Shown: positions 33,574-41,468 of the stretch, piece by piece
Layout of the letters: every line of letters starts with the position of its first letter
Numbering within the stretch: the first letter of the stretch is position 1
Assembly: GCF_001757355.1 (NCBI RefSeq)
Contig: NZ_MINO01000014.1
Location: forward strand, 1 to 64,000
Length of the DNA stretch: 64,000 bases
Direction: 5' to 3'
Origin: Sphingobium phenoxybenzoativorans
Lineage (GTDB): Bacteria; Pseudomonadota; Alphaproteobacteria; Sphingomonadales; Sphingomonadaceae
Translations under genes and position numbers: made by a program
Notes under the pieces: model-generated
The model's input: the letters and a program-made list of their open reading frames with translations, nothing else
The model's database searches: none
Told to the model about the DNA's origin: nothing

Positions 33574-34338
33574 ATGGAGGAGGATCTCTTCTTCTCTCCG
33601 CCCTCGGTTGGCCCGGAAACCCTGACGCTGACATTTGATGCGTGGGAAGGGCCGCTGGACCTGCTGCTCGCCCTGGCCCGTACGCAGAAGGTTGATCTGC
33701 GGGAGATATCGATCCTTGAGCTGGTCGAACAATATCTGGCCTTCATTGAGGATGCGCAGGACCTGAAGCTGGAGCTGGCCGCCGACTATCTGGTGATGGC
33801 GGCATGGCTCGCTTATCTCAAATCCGGCCTGTTGCTGCCGCGAGACGAGCAGCAGGACCCGTCGCCGGAGGAATTGGCGCTGCGTTTGCAGTTGCGGCTG
33901 CAGCGCCTCAGCGCGATGCGCGACGCGGGCGCGCGGCTGATGGCGCGGGACCGCATCGGCCGCGATGTGTTCGTCCGGCCCGCGCCGGAGGGGCTGCGCA
34001 CCGTCCGCAGCATCCAGTGGAGGGCGTCCCTGTTCGATCTGATCCAGGCCTATGGGCAGGTCCGCGCCCGGACCCAGCCGATGGTGCATGTCGTGTCGCG
34101 CCGCCCGGTGATGACGCTGGACGCGGCGATTGAGCGCGTGGGCATGCTGGTCGGCGGCCGGATAGACTGGACGGTGCTGGAGGCGTTTCTGCCGGAGCAG
34201 GCGAGCGGGGAGATGCGGCGGTCTGCGCTTGCCAGCAGCTTCGTCGCGGCGCTGGAACTGGCGCGGCAGGGGAAGGTCGATATCCGGCAGGACGAGATTT
34301 TCTCCCCCATCTATTTGCGTGCGGCGGGCAATGCATGA
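33574..34338 (+). CDS. scpA: segregation and condensation protein A
   Basis: 254 residues: FDAWEGPLDLLLALARTQKVDLREISI is the ScpA N-terminal signature that binds the SMC head. LELAADYLVMAAWLAYLKSGLLLP follows, then a variable linker and the C-terminal winged helix (LASSFVAALELARQGKVDIRQDEIFSPI). With ScpB and SMC it compacts and orients the chromosome. It overlaps scpB by four bases (ATGA) and follows nagZ by 20 bases. Confidence 0.93.
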   Translation: MEEDLFFSPPSVGPETLTLTFDAWEGPLDLLLALARTQKVDLREISILELVEQYLAFIEDAQDLKLELAADYLVMAAWLAYLKSGLLLPRDEQQDPSPEELALRLQLRLQRLSAMRDAGARLMARDRIGRDVFVRPAPEGLRTVRSIQWRASLFDLIQAYGQVRARTQPMVHVVSRRPVMTLDAAIERVGMLVGGRIDWTVLEAFLPEQASGEMRRSALASSFVAALELARQGKVDIRQDEIFSPIYLRAAGNA

Positions 34339-34988
34339 GCGATGAGATGGAAGAACCGGGCGCCGGTGACGAACCGGATATGGTGAACGGAATGGCGGCG
34401 AACCGGGAGCCGGACGATTTCCGGCGCGCTGTGGAGGCTGCGCTGTTCGCATCTGACCAGCCGCTCACCCTTGCGGAGTTGCGTCAGCATGTCGGCAATG
34501 GCGATATCGGCGGGGCGCTCGCGGCGCTCGCCGATGATTATGCCGGGCGCGGCGTCAATCTGGTGGAGCGGGGAGGGCGGTGGCATTTCCAGACCGCGCC
34601 GGACCTGGCCCATATCCTGCGCCGGGAGCGGGACGAACCGCGCAAGCTGTCCCGCGCGGGCATGGAGACTCTGGCGATCATCGCCTATCATGAGCCGGTC
34701 AGCCGCGCGGAAATAGAGGCGATCCGGGGCGTGCAAGTCGCCAAGGGGACGATCGACGTGCTGATGGAAGCGGGCTGGATTCGTCCGGCGGGACGGCGCG
34801 AAGTTCCGGGACGTCCGCTAATTTATGCGACCACACCCGACTTTCTGTCACATTTCGGTCTTACCAGCCGCCGCGACCTGCCGGGAATCGACGATCTGAA
34901 GGCGGCGGGGCTGCTTGACCCCGTCGATATGGCGATGGCGGGCCTGGACGGGCAATCCGTTCTGGAAAATGACCCCGATGGCGACTAG
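34335..34988 (+). CDS. scpB: segregation and condensation protein B
   Basis: 217 residues with two winged helices: AVEAALFASDQPLTLAELRQHVG and SRAGMETLAIIAYHEPVSRAEIE, then IRGVQVAKGTIDVLMEAGWIRP AGRREVPGRPL. ScpB dimerises on ScpA. An acidic, probably disordered extension (MEEPGAGDEPDMVNG) precedes the first domain. Start ATG overlaps the scpA stop. Confidence 0.92.
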   Translation: MSDEMEEPGAGDEPDMVNGMAANREPDDFRRAVEAALFASDQPLTLAELRQHVGNGDIGGALAALADDYAGRGVNLVERGGRWHFQTAPDLAHILRRERDEPRKLSRAGMETLAIIAYHEPVSRAEIEAIRGVQVAKGTIDVLMEAGWIRPAGRREVPGRPLIYATTPDFLSHFGLTSRRDLPGIDDLKAAGLLDPVDMAMAGLDGQSVLENDPDGD

Positions 34989-35016
34989 ATAGAGCCTTCG
35001 GATTGGGAGAATATCA

Positions 35017-35265
35017 ATGGGTTCCTTTTCAATGATGCACTGGGTCCTCGTGATCCTCGTGGTCGTCCTGCTGTTTGGCGGCGGGCGGATCTCGGGTCTC
35101 ATGGGTGACGTTGCCAAGGGCATCAAGAGTTTCAAGAAGGGCATGGAGGACGACGAGGACGACCTGCCCAAGGCGCGGCCCGCAGCCCCCGCCGCCAAGA
35201 TCGAGTCTCAGCGCGCGCCGGAGCAGAGCGCTGCGGGCGTGACCGAAGACAGCAAGCAGGTCTGA
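35017..35265 (+). CDS. tatA: Sec-independent translocase subunit TatA
   Basis: 82 residues: [25 protein letters not shown] is the membrane helix with the FGxGRI hinge, followed by an amphipathic helix ([19 protein letters not shown]). TatA multimerises to pass folded twin-arginine substrates. It is the first of tatA-tatB-tatC, 28 bases after scpB. The tail is short and charged. Confidence 0.93.
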   Translation: MGSFSMMHWVLVILVVVLLFGGGRISGLMGDVAKGIKSFKKGMEDDEDDLPKARPAAPAAKIESQRAPEQSAAGVTEDSKQV

Positions 35266-35290
35266 TCCAAAAACCGGCAGAGCCAGTTGC

Positions 35291-35665
35291 ATGTTCGACA
35301 TCGGATCGTCCGAATTTCTGCTGATCGTCATTGTGGCCGTGATCGTGATCGGCCCCAAGGACCTGCCGCGCGCGCTCTATAAGGTGGGGCAGGTCGTCGG
35401 CAAGGCGCGCGGCATGGCCCGCCATTTCCGCACCGGCATCGACGCTATGGTCCGCGAGGTGGAGCTGGAGGAGCTGGAAAAGAAATGGGCGGCCCAGAAC
35501 CAGCGCATATTGGACGAGCATCCGGCTGAAGCGGAAGCGGAACCGGCGTCGCTTCCTGCACCCGCCGCAGGGTCTGCCGCAGTCGCTGAGCCGGCCAGCG
35601 CCGTGCCGGGCTTTGGCGGGGAGGCGGAGGCCGATGCCGCGCCAAAGGGCGGCGCGCAGGCATGA
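35291..35665 (+). CDS. tatB: Sec-independent translocase subunit TatB
   Basis: 124 residues: [29 protein letters not shown] is the TatB membrane segment with its conserved Glu8 and hinge. The amphipathic helix ([20 protein letters not shown]) and an Ala/Pro/Glu tail follow. TatB with TatC recognises twin-arginine signal peptides. The stop overlaps the tatC start by four bases. Confidence 0.93.
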   Translation: MFDIGSSEFLLIVIVAVIVIGPKDLPRALYKVGQVVGKARGMARHFRTGIDAMVREVELEELEKKWAAQNQRILDEHPAEAEAEPASLPAPAAGSAAVAEPASAVPGFGGEAEADAAPKGGAQA

Positions 35666-36444
35666 GCGAGATCGACGACAGCAAGGCGCCGCTCCTCGAC
35701 CATCTGATCGAACTGCGCGGCCGTCTGCTCAAATGCGTTTATGGTCTCGCGGTCTGTTTCGCGATCTGTTTCTATTTTTCGGACCAGCTTTTCGCCATTC
35801 TCGTGCATCCGCTGAAGGAGGCGTTTGGCGACGCCGGAGGGCGGCTGGTCTACACCAAGCTTTATGAAGCCTTTTTCGTGCAGCTCAAGGTCGCCATTTT
35901 CGGGGCCTTCTGCCTGTCCTTCCCGATTATCGCGAACCAGCTCTGGGCCTTCGTCGCGCCGGGACTATACGCCAAGGAAAAGCGGGCGCTGCTGCCCTTC
36001 ATATTCGCCACGCCCATCCTGTTCGCCATGGGCGCGTCGCTGGCCTATTTCGTGGTGATGCCGACGGCATTCCATTTTTTCTTGGGATTCCAGGGAGACA
36101 GTGGTGGTTTGAAGGTTGAGGCGCTGCCAAGCACTGACGCTTATCTGACCCTGGTGATGCAGTTCATCCTGGCGTTCGGCATCAGCTTCCTGATGCCCGT
36201 GCTGCTGATGCTGCTCAATCGCGCCGGGATCGTCAGCCGGGCGCAGCTTATCGGGCTTCGGCGTTACATGATCGTCGCCGCGTTCATCGTGGCGGCCGTA
36301 TTGACCCCGCCCGACGTCGTGTCGCAGCTCATGCTCGCGATACCGCTGATCCTGCTGTACGAGATCACGATCATCGCAATCTGGTTCACCGACCGGCGCG
36401 CGGCCAAGGCCGACGCCACGGAAAAGCGGGCGGAAGCGGCCTGA
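35662..36444 (+). CDS. tatC: Sec-independent translocase subunit TatC
   Basis: 260 residues with six predicted helices. [20 protein letters not shown] is the conserved N-terminal HLxELRxR motif, and [18 protein letters not shown] and [30 protein letters not shown] are further signatures. TatC forms the receptor for twin-arginine substrates. It overlaps tatB and is followed by a hairpin at 36452-36478. Confidence 0.94.
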   Translation: MSEIDDSKAPLLDHLIELRGRLLKCVYGLAVCFAICFYFSDQLFAILVHPLKEAFGDAGGRLVYTKLYEAFFVQLKVAIFGAFCLSFPIIANQLWAFVAPGLYAKEKRALLPFIFATPILFAMGASLAYFVVMPTAFHFFLGFQGDSGGLKVEALPSTDAYLTLVMQFILAFGISFLMPVLLMLLNRAGIVSRAQLIGLRRYMIVAAFIVAAVLTPPDVVSQLMLAIPLILLYEITIIAIWFTDRRAAKADATEKRAEAA

Positions 36445-36451
36445 ACGGAAA

Positions 36452-36478
36452 CGGCCCGCTCCACTGGGGAACGGGCCG
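36452..36478. terminator. hairpin between convergent tatC and entericidin-like genes
   Basis: CGGCCCG (36452-36458) pairs with CGGGCCG (36472-36478). On the minus strand the stem is followed by TTTCCGTT, so it can end the entericidin-like transcript; on the plus strand the tail is ATTCC and weaker. Confidence 0.55.
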
Positions 36479-36495
36479 CATTCCTGGGGAAAGCT

Positions 36496-36624
36496 CTAGT
36501 CCGCTGCGTTTTCCACGGCCTTGCCGGCGCTCTGAACATCCTTGCCCGCACCTTCGACCGTATTGCAGGCGCTGAGAACCAGGGCGCTGGAAAGCAGAAG
36601 TGCTGCGACAATTTTCTTTGACAT
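36496..36624 (-). CDS. entericidin-type small lipoprotein
   Basis: 42 residues from ATG 36624 behind GAGGAG: MSKKIVAALLLSSALVLSAC gives a lipobox with Cys20. The mature part, NTVEGAGKDVQSAGKAVENA, is the repeating amphipathic pattern of the EcnA/EcnB entericidin family. These lipoproteins are stress-inducible in enterobacteria. A GGAAC-N16-GGTT sequence upstream (36686-36710) fits an EcfG stress promoter. Confidence 0.85.
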   Translation of the reverse strand: MSKKIVAALLLSSALVLSACNTVEGAGKDVQSAGKAVENAAD

Positions 36625-36685
36625 GTTGGACTCCTCTTGAAAGGTTCGCCCGCCGCGCCCCTGACGGACGAGCGACGTGATAAAT

Positions 36686-36710
36686 AACCCGGAGCTTTGG
36701 AAAGCGTTCC
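36686..36710 (-). promoter_or_regulatory. candidate EcfG (general stress) promoter
   Basis: On the minus strand GGAAC (36710-36706), 16 bases, then GGTT (36689-36686), close to the alphaproteobacterial EcfG consensus GGAAC-N16/17-CGTT. It lies about 62 bases upstream of the entericidin-like start and points at it. The first base of the -10 box differs from consensus. Confidence 0.5.
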
Positions 36711-36775
36711 GGTCGCGAAACCTTCATTGTGGAAATGCCGGGGAGGCCAAACAGTTTGCGCCAGATGCAATTTGA

Positions 36776-36813
36776 GCCCGGAACGCTGTCGGGGGGGGAG
36801 AAGCGTTCCGGGC
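36776..36813. repeat. 12-pair inverted repeat with G-rich loop
   Basis: GCCCGGAACGCT (36776-36787) is perfectly complementary to AGCGTTCCGGGC (36802-36813); the 14-base loop contains eight consecutive Gs. The arm AGCGTTCCGG occurs a third time at 36703-36712, inside the candidate EcfG promoter. This could be an operator or an RNA structure; no gene is nearby on its right. Confidence 0.5.
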
Positions 36814-36830
36814 CCATGAGTGGATAGCAA

Positions 36831-36979
36831 GAGCGGGGGGCAAAAGATTTACTATCCGAATGCTATAACCCAGAAGGCCGATAGAGGTTCCCGCTGTTCC
36901 AAAAAAACTTTAAGTTTTTTTCTGTTTAAAAACAGATATTTAAATAGTTAATCACCAGCTAACTTTAACTTTTTTAGCT
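36831..36979. terminator. AT-rich cluster of palindromes after the wall-hydrolase gene
   Basis: AAAAAAACTT (36901-36910) with AAGTTTTTTT (36912-36921), CTGTTT (36922-36927) with AAACAG (36930-36935) and AGCTAA...TTAGCT (about 36957-36976) lie in tandem. They immediately follow the hydrolase stop (36981) on the minus strand and end in T-runs, so they look like an intrinsic terminator with backups. No coding frame is supported in 36625-36980. Confidence 0.55.
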
Positions 36980-36980
36980 T

Positions 36981-37913
36981 TCAAGGAACGAGCGGACGGC
37001 CGCTGGACCGATATTCGGGGCGAATATTGCTGTTCCAGATATCCGGCGGCGGCTGGACAGCGCTTTGTTCCGGGGCAGGCGCAGGATCGACCGGCGGCGT
37101 TATCGCGAGCGCTGGGGCGGAAAGCAGCACCGCACGCGGGGCGGGGCCGGACTGAAATTCGAAACGGGCGTAACGGTCGCTGAAGGCGGCGGGCTGGCCA
37201 GTCGTCCCTTTCCACCGGTAGAAGATATGCGCGCCGATCACCGCCACAGGCTGCAGGTCGGCCGACCAGGGAGGGCTGACAGCCAGCGTGTGATAATAGG
37301 TGGCAAGGCCGACGGGCGCAAACGCCTTGCCCGCCAACGCTTCCACAGCGATCCTCCTGGCCCGGCCCCAAGCCGTGGCGTTGGGCGTGCGGGCCATTGC
37401 GCCGTCGCAACTGAAGCTGAACTGGCATTTGAGGTCGCTGCGTTCCGAGCCTTGGTAGACGACGGCGCACACGCTGTTCGGCCATGCGGGATGACGAACC
37501 CGGTTGAGCACCACCTGCGCCACGGCGCGCTGGCCATCCTCAGTTTCATTCCCCGCCTCATAATAGATTGCAGCGGCAAGGCAGTTGGCGGCGCGGTACC
37601 GGTCCACCGGCGTCATCCCGCGAAAGGTGACGGAGGGCGCGGTGGGACCGTCATCGAGCCTGTAGATATATGGATTGCTCTGCCCGATCGTCAGGTTCCG
37701 GATAGGCGTGAACGCTCCTTCCGCCAGGAAATAGGCCGATCCCGGAAAATTGTCGGCCGCCGCGCCAGCCAGGATGATGGGCGGTTTGGCTTCTGGCTTG
37801 TCCAGTGGCTGCGTCCAGCCGGAAGGCAAAAGCCGGGGGAGCAGGACAATGGCGACGGCGAACAGCAGCGCGCGCAGCAGCGTTGCAAGCTTCCCCGTTT
37901 CTGTTCTGGCCAT
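36981..37913 (-). CDS. cell-wall hydrolase, SleB/CwlJ family (Hydrolase_2)
   Basis: 310 residues with an N-terminal span (TLLRALLFAVAIVLLPRLLP). The catalytic domain has CLAAAIYYEAGNETEDGQRAVAQVVLNRV, the conserved E of AIYYEA, WPNSVCAVVYQG and CQFSFSCDG; GLATYYHTLAVSPPW closes it. Members cut spore or vegetative-cell peptidoglycan. Its gene diverges from cysteine synthase. The Pro-rich tail (TPPVDPAPAPEQ) may be a linker. Confidence 0.85.
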   Translation of the reverse strand: MARTETGKLATLLRALLFAVAIVLLPRLLPSGWTQPLDKPEAKPPIILAGAAADNFPGSAYFLAEGAFTPIRNLTIGQSNPYIYRLDDGPTAPSVTFRGMTPVDRYRAANCLAAAIYYEAGNETEDGQRAVAQVVLNRVRHPAWPNSVCAVVYQGSERSDLKCQFSFSCDGAMARTPNATAWGRARRIAVEALAGKAFAPVGLATYYHTLAVSPPWSADLQPVAVIGAHIFYRWKGTTGQPAAFSDRYARFEFQSGPAPRAVLLSAPALAITPPVDPAPAPEQSAVQPPPDIWNSNIRPEYRSSGRPLVP

Positions 37914-38093
37914 GCCCGTGCCGCTCCCGTTGCCGGCCCATAGCGTAGAGGCCCTTTATATTCTCCTTCGATTTCGGCGCTGTACCCGGATGGGACGGCG
38001 GGAAAATTGGCGGTCCGGCGCGCAATACGCTCTTTCAGGGATAGTGAAATCGCTTGCTTGGCAAAGGCGTGCGCACTCCGCTATCGAAGCGGC

Positions 38094-39089
38094 ATGCTTC
38101 TACAACAGGATACGCTCGCACTGATCGGCAACACCCCTATGGTGCGGCTGAAAGGGCCATCAGAGGCCACAGGTTGCGACATTTTCGCTAAATGCGAGTT
38201 CGCCAATCCCGGCGCATCGGTAAAGGACCGCGCCGCGCTTTTCATCGTCAATGATGCGGAGGAAAAGGGGCTGCTCAAGCCCGGCGGGATCATCGTTGAG
38301 GGGACGGCGGGCAATACCGGCATCGGTCTGGCCCTGGTCGCCAACGCCAAGGGCTATCGCGCAGTCATCGTCATGCCGGAAACGCAGAGCCGGGAGAAGA
38401 TGGACACGTTGCGCGCGCTGGGCGCGGAACTGGTGACGGTGCCTGCCGCGCCCTATTCGAACCCCGGTCATTTCGTCCATACATCCCGCCGGATCGCCGA
38501 GGAGACGGAAGGTGCGATCTGGGCTAACCAGTTTGACAATATCGCCAACCGCAAGGCGCACATCGTCGGCACGGCCGAGGAAATCTGGGCGCAGATGGAC
38601 GGGCGGATCGATGGCTTCACCTGTTCCGCAGGCACTGGCGGCACAATCGCCGGGGTCGGCATGGGTTTGAAGGCGAAGGATGAGAATATCACCATTGCCC
38701 TGACCGACCCGCATGGCGCGGCGCTGTACGCTTATTACGCGCATGGCGAACTCAAGTCGGAAGGCGAATCCGTGGCGGAGGGCATCGGCCAGGGCCGGAT
38801 TACCGCCAATCTTGAAGGCGCGCCCATCGACACCCAGTTCCGCATTTCCGACGCCGAGGGGCTGGAATGGGTCCGCCGCCTGCTGTCGGAGGAGGGGCTT
38901 TGCCTGGGCCTGTCATCCGGCATAAATGTTGCTGGCGCGGTGGCGCTGGCGCGGCAAGTCGGGCCGGGCAAGCGCATTGTGACGATCCTGTGCGATACGG
39001 GCTTCCGCTATCTGTCGACTCTCTACAATCGCGAATGGCTGAAATCCAAGGGGTTGACGGTGTTCCCCTGGCTGGCGCAGAATGGTTGA
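38094..39089 (+). CDS. cysK: cysteine synthase (PLP-dependent, CysK/CysM family)
   Basis: 331 residues from ATG 38094: LALIGNTPMVRL and NPGASVKDRAALFI with the PLP lysine, TAGNTGIGLALVA, and the phosphate loop AGTGGTIAGVG. The sulphhydrylase makes cysteine from O-acetylserine and sulphide. The last third has EGIGQGRI and SSGINVAGAVALA, normal for the family. The upstream part of the frame back to 38007 has no protein character. No cysE is nearby, so CysK and CysM cannot be told apart fully. Confidence 0.9.
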   Translation: MLLQQDTLALIGNTPMVRLKGPSEATGCDIFAKCEFANPGASVKDRAALFIVNDAEEKGLLKPGGIIVEGTAGNTGIGLALVANAKGYRAVIVMPETQSREKMDTLRALGAELVTVPAAPYSNPGHFVHTSRRIAEETEGAIWANQFDNIANRKAHIVGTAEEIWAQMDGRIDGFTCSAGTGGTIAGVGMGLKAKDENITIALTDPHGAALYAYYAHGELKSEGESVAEGIGQGRITANLEGAPIDTQFRISDAEGLEWVRRLLSEEGLCLGLSSGINVAGAVALARQVGPGKRIVTILCDTGFRYLSTLYNREWLKSKGLTVFPWLAQNG

Positions 39090-39129
39090 CCTCTAACGGG
39101 TCGTAGAGCGCAGAAAAAAGGGACCAGCT

Positions 39130-39450
39130 ATGGTCGACAGTCCTCGCAAGCAGGAGGGTCTGCAACGTGTGCAGATCGGCCTGACCGGGCTGGCCGGTGT
39201 TGTGCTCCTTGTGGGGCTGGCCAATATCGTCATTGAAAAGGCGCGCATCGACGAGCGCGCAGCGCCGCCGCCGGTCGTTCCAACGCTCAATAATGGCGCG
39301 GATGTCAATGCGGTGCAGCCGGAAGACCCGCTGGCCAGGCTGGGGGTGGCGCCATCGGCGGATCCTGGCGCGGCGCAGGTTGTGCCGGACCTGCAGCCTG
39401 ACCCCAATCTGCGCAAACCGATGGATCGCGACCCCCAGCAGCAGCCCTGA
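39130..39450 (+). CDS. single-span membrane protein of unknown function
   Basis: 106 residues: a short charged N-terminus (MVDSPRKQEGLQRVQ), one span (IGLTGLAGVVLLVGLANIVI), then a Pro-rich, probably extracytoplasmic tail (ERAAPPPVVPTLNN, PEDPLARLGVAPSAD). It lies 12 bases before the next gene, with which it is likely co-transcribed. No known family is recognised. Confidence 0.65.
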   Translation: MVDSPRKQEGLQRVQIGLTGLAGVVLLVGLANIVIEKARIDERAAPPPVVPTLNNGADVNAVQPEDPLARLGVAPSADPGAAQVVPDLQPDPNLRKPMDRDPQQQP

Positions 39451-39462
39451 GGCGCGAACGCA

Positions 39463-40692
39463 ATGCGCTCTGCGGCATGGTCCGGCGCGACCATATTCCT
39501 TGCGATTCTTGCGAGCCTGATCGGCGGACTCGCCTTGGGCGGGCCGCTATCGACTGGGCAGGCTGACCCGTTTTTCTGGGTCAAGGCGCAGGCGATATGC
39601 ATGATGGCCTTGGCCGCCCTTGTCCGCTGGAGGCGAAAACAGGGATCGGGAGCACCGGTATTCCCGTGGCAGATGTGCGCTGGAGCCGGTTCCTTATCCG
39701 CAATCGCCCTGTTTTGCGGCGTATCGGCGTCGACCCTGTTGCTGTCAGCCATGCTTGGCCTGCTGGCGATCACCGTCCTGGCGCTTTCCGCCATTTGGTT
39801 TCTTCCCCGGCTGAAGGGCTTTGCCTGCCTGTTGCTGCTCATTGGCGGTGTGGCCGGCGCAGATATGTGGGTGAACAGACCCGCTCCCAAATCGCCATCC
39901 AGGCCGGAGCTTGCGATTCTTTCGGCCCTGCCGATCTTCGGACCTGCAGGCGCGTTGATGGGAAAGCATGCGCCACTCATTGATCGTCTGGCGCTTGATT
40001 TCACGATAAGGCCGGTTGATTCCTTGACGGCCGCGCCTTTGCGGCAGGGCGAACGGTTGCTTGTCGCGCAGCCCAGGGCTTTGCCGCCAGCCGATCTGGC
40101 CTTCATTGATGCATGGGTGCGCGGGGGAGGGACGGCGGTCATTCTTGCCGACCCCCTGCTTCTTTGGCCAATGGCATTGCCGCCCGGCGATCGCCGCCGT
40201 CCTCCGGTGACCAGCCTGCTCGACCCCCTCCTGTCGCATTGGGGCCTGGAACTTTTGCCATCGGAAGGGCGGGAGGTCGAAAGGCGGTTCCTTTCCGGGG
40301 GTGCGCTGTTGCCGATCGCCGGTGCGTCGTCGTTCAAGACCACGGGTAGCTGCCGTCTTGCAGAGCAGGGCCTTTTTGCTTTGTGCCGTATCGGCAAGGG
40401 GAAGGTGCGCCTGATCGCTGACGCCGATATGGCGGACGACCGGCTGTGGCTTGCCGATCCTGACCATCCCTTGTCCCCAGCGTCGCTTTCCGGCGATACG
40501 CCTGGTTTGTTGAGCGATTGGCTGCGCGATCCCATGTCTTCCCGGCCGATCCCGCCGTCGAGACCCTGGATCGGCAATGATGCGGCGATGATTGCGGCAA
40601 TGCGCTGGGCTTTGCTGGCTGGGATGGCCTGGGCAATTCTGGGTGCGGGAGTCGTTTTCGTCCGGGAAAAGCCGGGACGGCATGGAAAATGA
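39463..40692 (+). CDS. multispan membrane protein with GldG-like extracytoplasmic domain
   Basis: 409 residues. About five hydrophobic spans fill residues 1-140 (AILASLIGGLALGGPL; LLLSAMLGLLAITVLALSAIWF; LLLLIGGVAGADMW). The rest is a soluble domain (LAILSALPIFGPAGALMG, DLAFIDAWVRGGGTAVILADPLLLWP) with the 'VDAWVRxGGxxLLLxDP' line seen in the GldG/DUF4350 glutamine-amidotransferase-like domain of ABC-associated proteins. A final span lies at the C-terminus. It sits directly before the dcw cluster. No ABC ATPase is next to it. Function unknown. Confidence 0.65.
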   Translation: MRSAAWSGATIFLAILASLIGGLALGGPLSTGQADPFFWVKAQAICMMALAALVRWRRKQGSGAPVFPWQMCAGAGSLSAIALFCGVSASTLLLSAMLGLLAITVLALSAIWFLPRLKGFACLLLLIGGVAGADMWVNRPAPKSPSRPELAILSALPIFGPAGALMGKHAPLIDRLALDFTIRPVDSLTAAPLRQGERLLVAQPRALPPADLAFIDAWVRGGGTAVILADPLLLWPMALPPGDRRRPPVTSLLDPLLSHWGLELLPSEGREVERRFLSGGALLPIAGASSFKTTGSCRLAEQGLFALCRIGKGKVRLIADADMADDRLWLADPDHPLSPASLSGDTPGLLSDWLRDPMSSRPIPPSRPWIGNDAAMIAAMRWALLAGMAWAILGAGVVFVREKPGRHGK

Positions 40693-40760
40693 CGAAAAAT
40701 CTACGACAAAAGTCTGGGAGTGCCGGAACGAATTAAGAACAATTACTTCAAGCCATCTAT

Positions 40761-40850
40761 GGAAACCCATCAAAACCAAGGAAAACCCGATCTGAACAAA
40801 GATTCCCAGCTCCACCCAAGATTTCCCCTTCCATCCCGATGCTTCCCTTG
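40761..40850. promoter_or_regulatory. 10-bp-phased MraZ-box array upstream of mraZ
   Basis: From 40761 successive 10-base blocks carry CCC or CC at the same place: GGAAACCCAT, CAAAACCAAG, GAAAACCCGA, (TCTGAACAAA), GATTCCCAGC, TCCACCCAAG, ATTTCCCCTT, CCATCCCGAT and GCTTCCCTTG. Read on the minus strand these are GGG-containing units at 10-bp spacing, the form of MraZ binding sites (TGGGN repeats). MraZ is the repressor of dcw clusters in other bacteria. One block lacks the CCC, and the phase shifts by one base after it. Confidence 0.7.
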
Positions 40851-40938
40851 GTATTCATGCTGTTACTGGGGCAGTTCAAGCCGATGCGATTCCTGTGAAC
40901 GGAGCGACGTAGCGCATGCGTTTCTCCGGGCGGGAAGG

Positions 40939-40957
40939 CTTTGCCCCGAAGGCAAAG
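40939..40957 (+). promoter_or_regulatory. hairpin in the mraZ leader
   Basis: CTTTGCC (40939-40945) and GGCAAAG (40951-40957) make a seven-pair stem with a CCGAA loop, 16 bases before the GTG chosen for mraZ. A TTG start at 40941 would lie in the stem, which argues for the later start. The region 40860-40930 between the array and this hairpin holds no further gene. Confidence 0.4.
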
Positions 40958-40973
40958 GGCGGACTGTCGAAGG

Positions 40974-41468
40974 GTGTCGGGCGTTAATCTCTTTTCGGGC
41001 AATGCCTTCAGCGTCGCGGACAGCAAAGGCCGCTTCGTATTGCCTCTCGACATGCGCAAGATGGTCAAGGCCGCCAGCGGCGGCGACAATCGCCTTTGCA
41101 TCGATCTCCTCGAAAAACATCGCTGCGCCAAGGGTTTCGGCACATCTCACAAGGCGGAGATGGAGGACGAGATCGTCAAGAATGCGGAGGCCGCCCGCAA
41201 TCGCGGTGATGCCTATGACGCAGACACTGCCCGCGAACTGGCCTTCTCGTCGCTGGAGGAGCTGAACTTCGATGATGGCGGCCGTTTCTTTCCGCCTGCC
41301 GACATCAAAGAGTTTTGCGGGATCGACGACGCCATCATGTTCCTGGGCGTTGGCCGCTTCATCCAGATGTGGAAGCCCGAAGCCTATCTGGAATATCCCG
41401 CCGCCCGCGAAGTCATAAAAGCGCGCGTCGTCAAATTCCTTGCCGAGCGGGAGGCCGTCGGAAAATGA
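40974..41468 (+). CDS. mraZ: division/cell-wall cluster transcriptional regulator MraZ
   Basis: 164 residues from GTG 40974 ([29 protein letters not shown]): the double SpoVT/AbrB fold, first copy with the SKGRFVLP motif. The second copy is [31 protein letters not shown]. MraZ binds the GGG repeats before its own gene and represses the dcw cluster. The upstream frame to 40941 has no family pattern. It overlaps rsmH by four bases (ATGA). Confidence 0.9.
   Translation: MSGVNLFSGNAFSVADSKGRFVLPLDMRKMVKAASGGDNRLCIDLLEKHRCAKGFGTSHKAEMEDEIVKNAEAARNRGDAYDADTARELAFSSLEELNFDDGGRFFPPADIKEFCGIDDAIMFLGVGRFIQMWKPEAYLEYPAAREVIKARVVKFLAEREAVGK

Noticed and set aside
36780-36807. second EcfG-like promoter (GGAAC...CGTT)
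   Set aside because: The spacing is 19 bases rather than 16-17 and the match follows from the palindrome itself.
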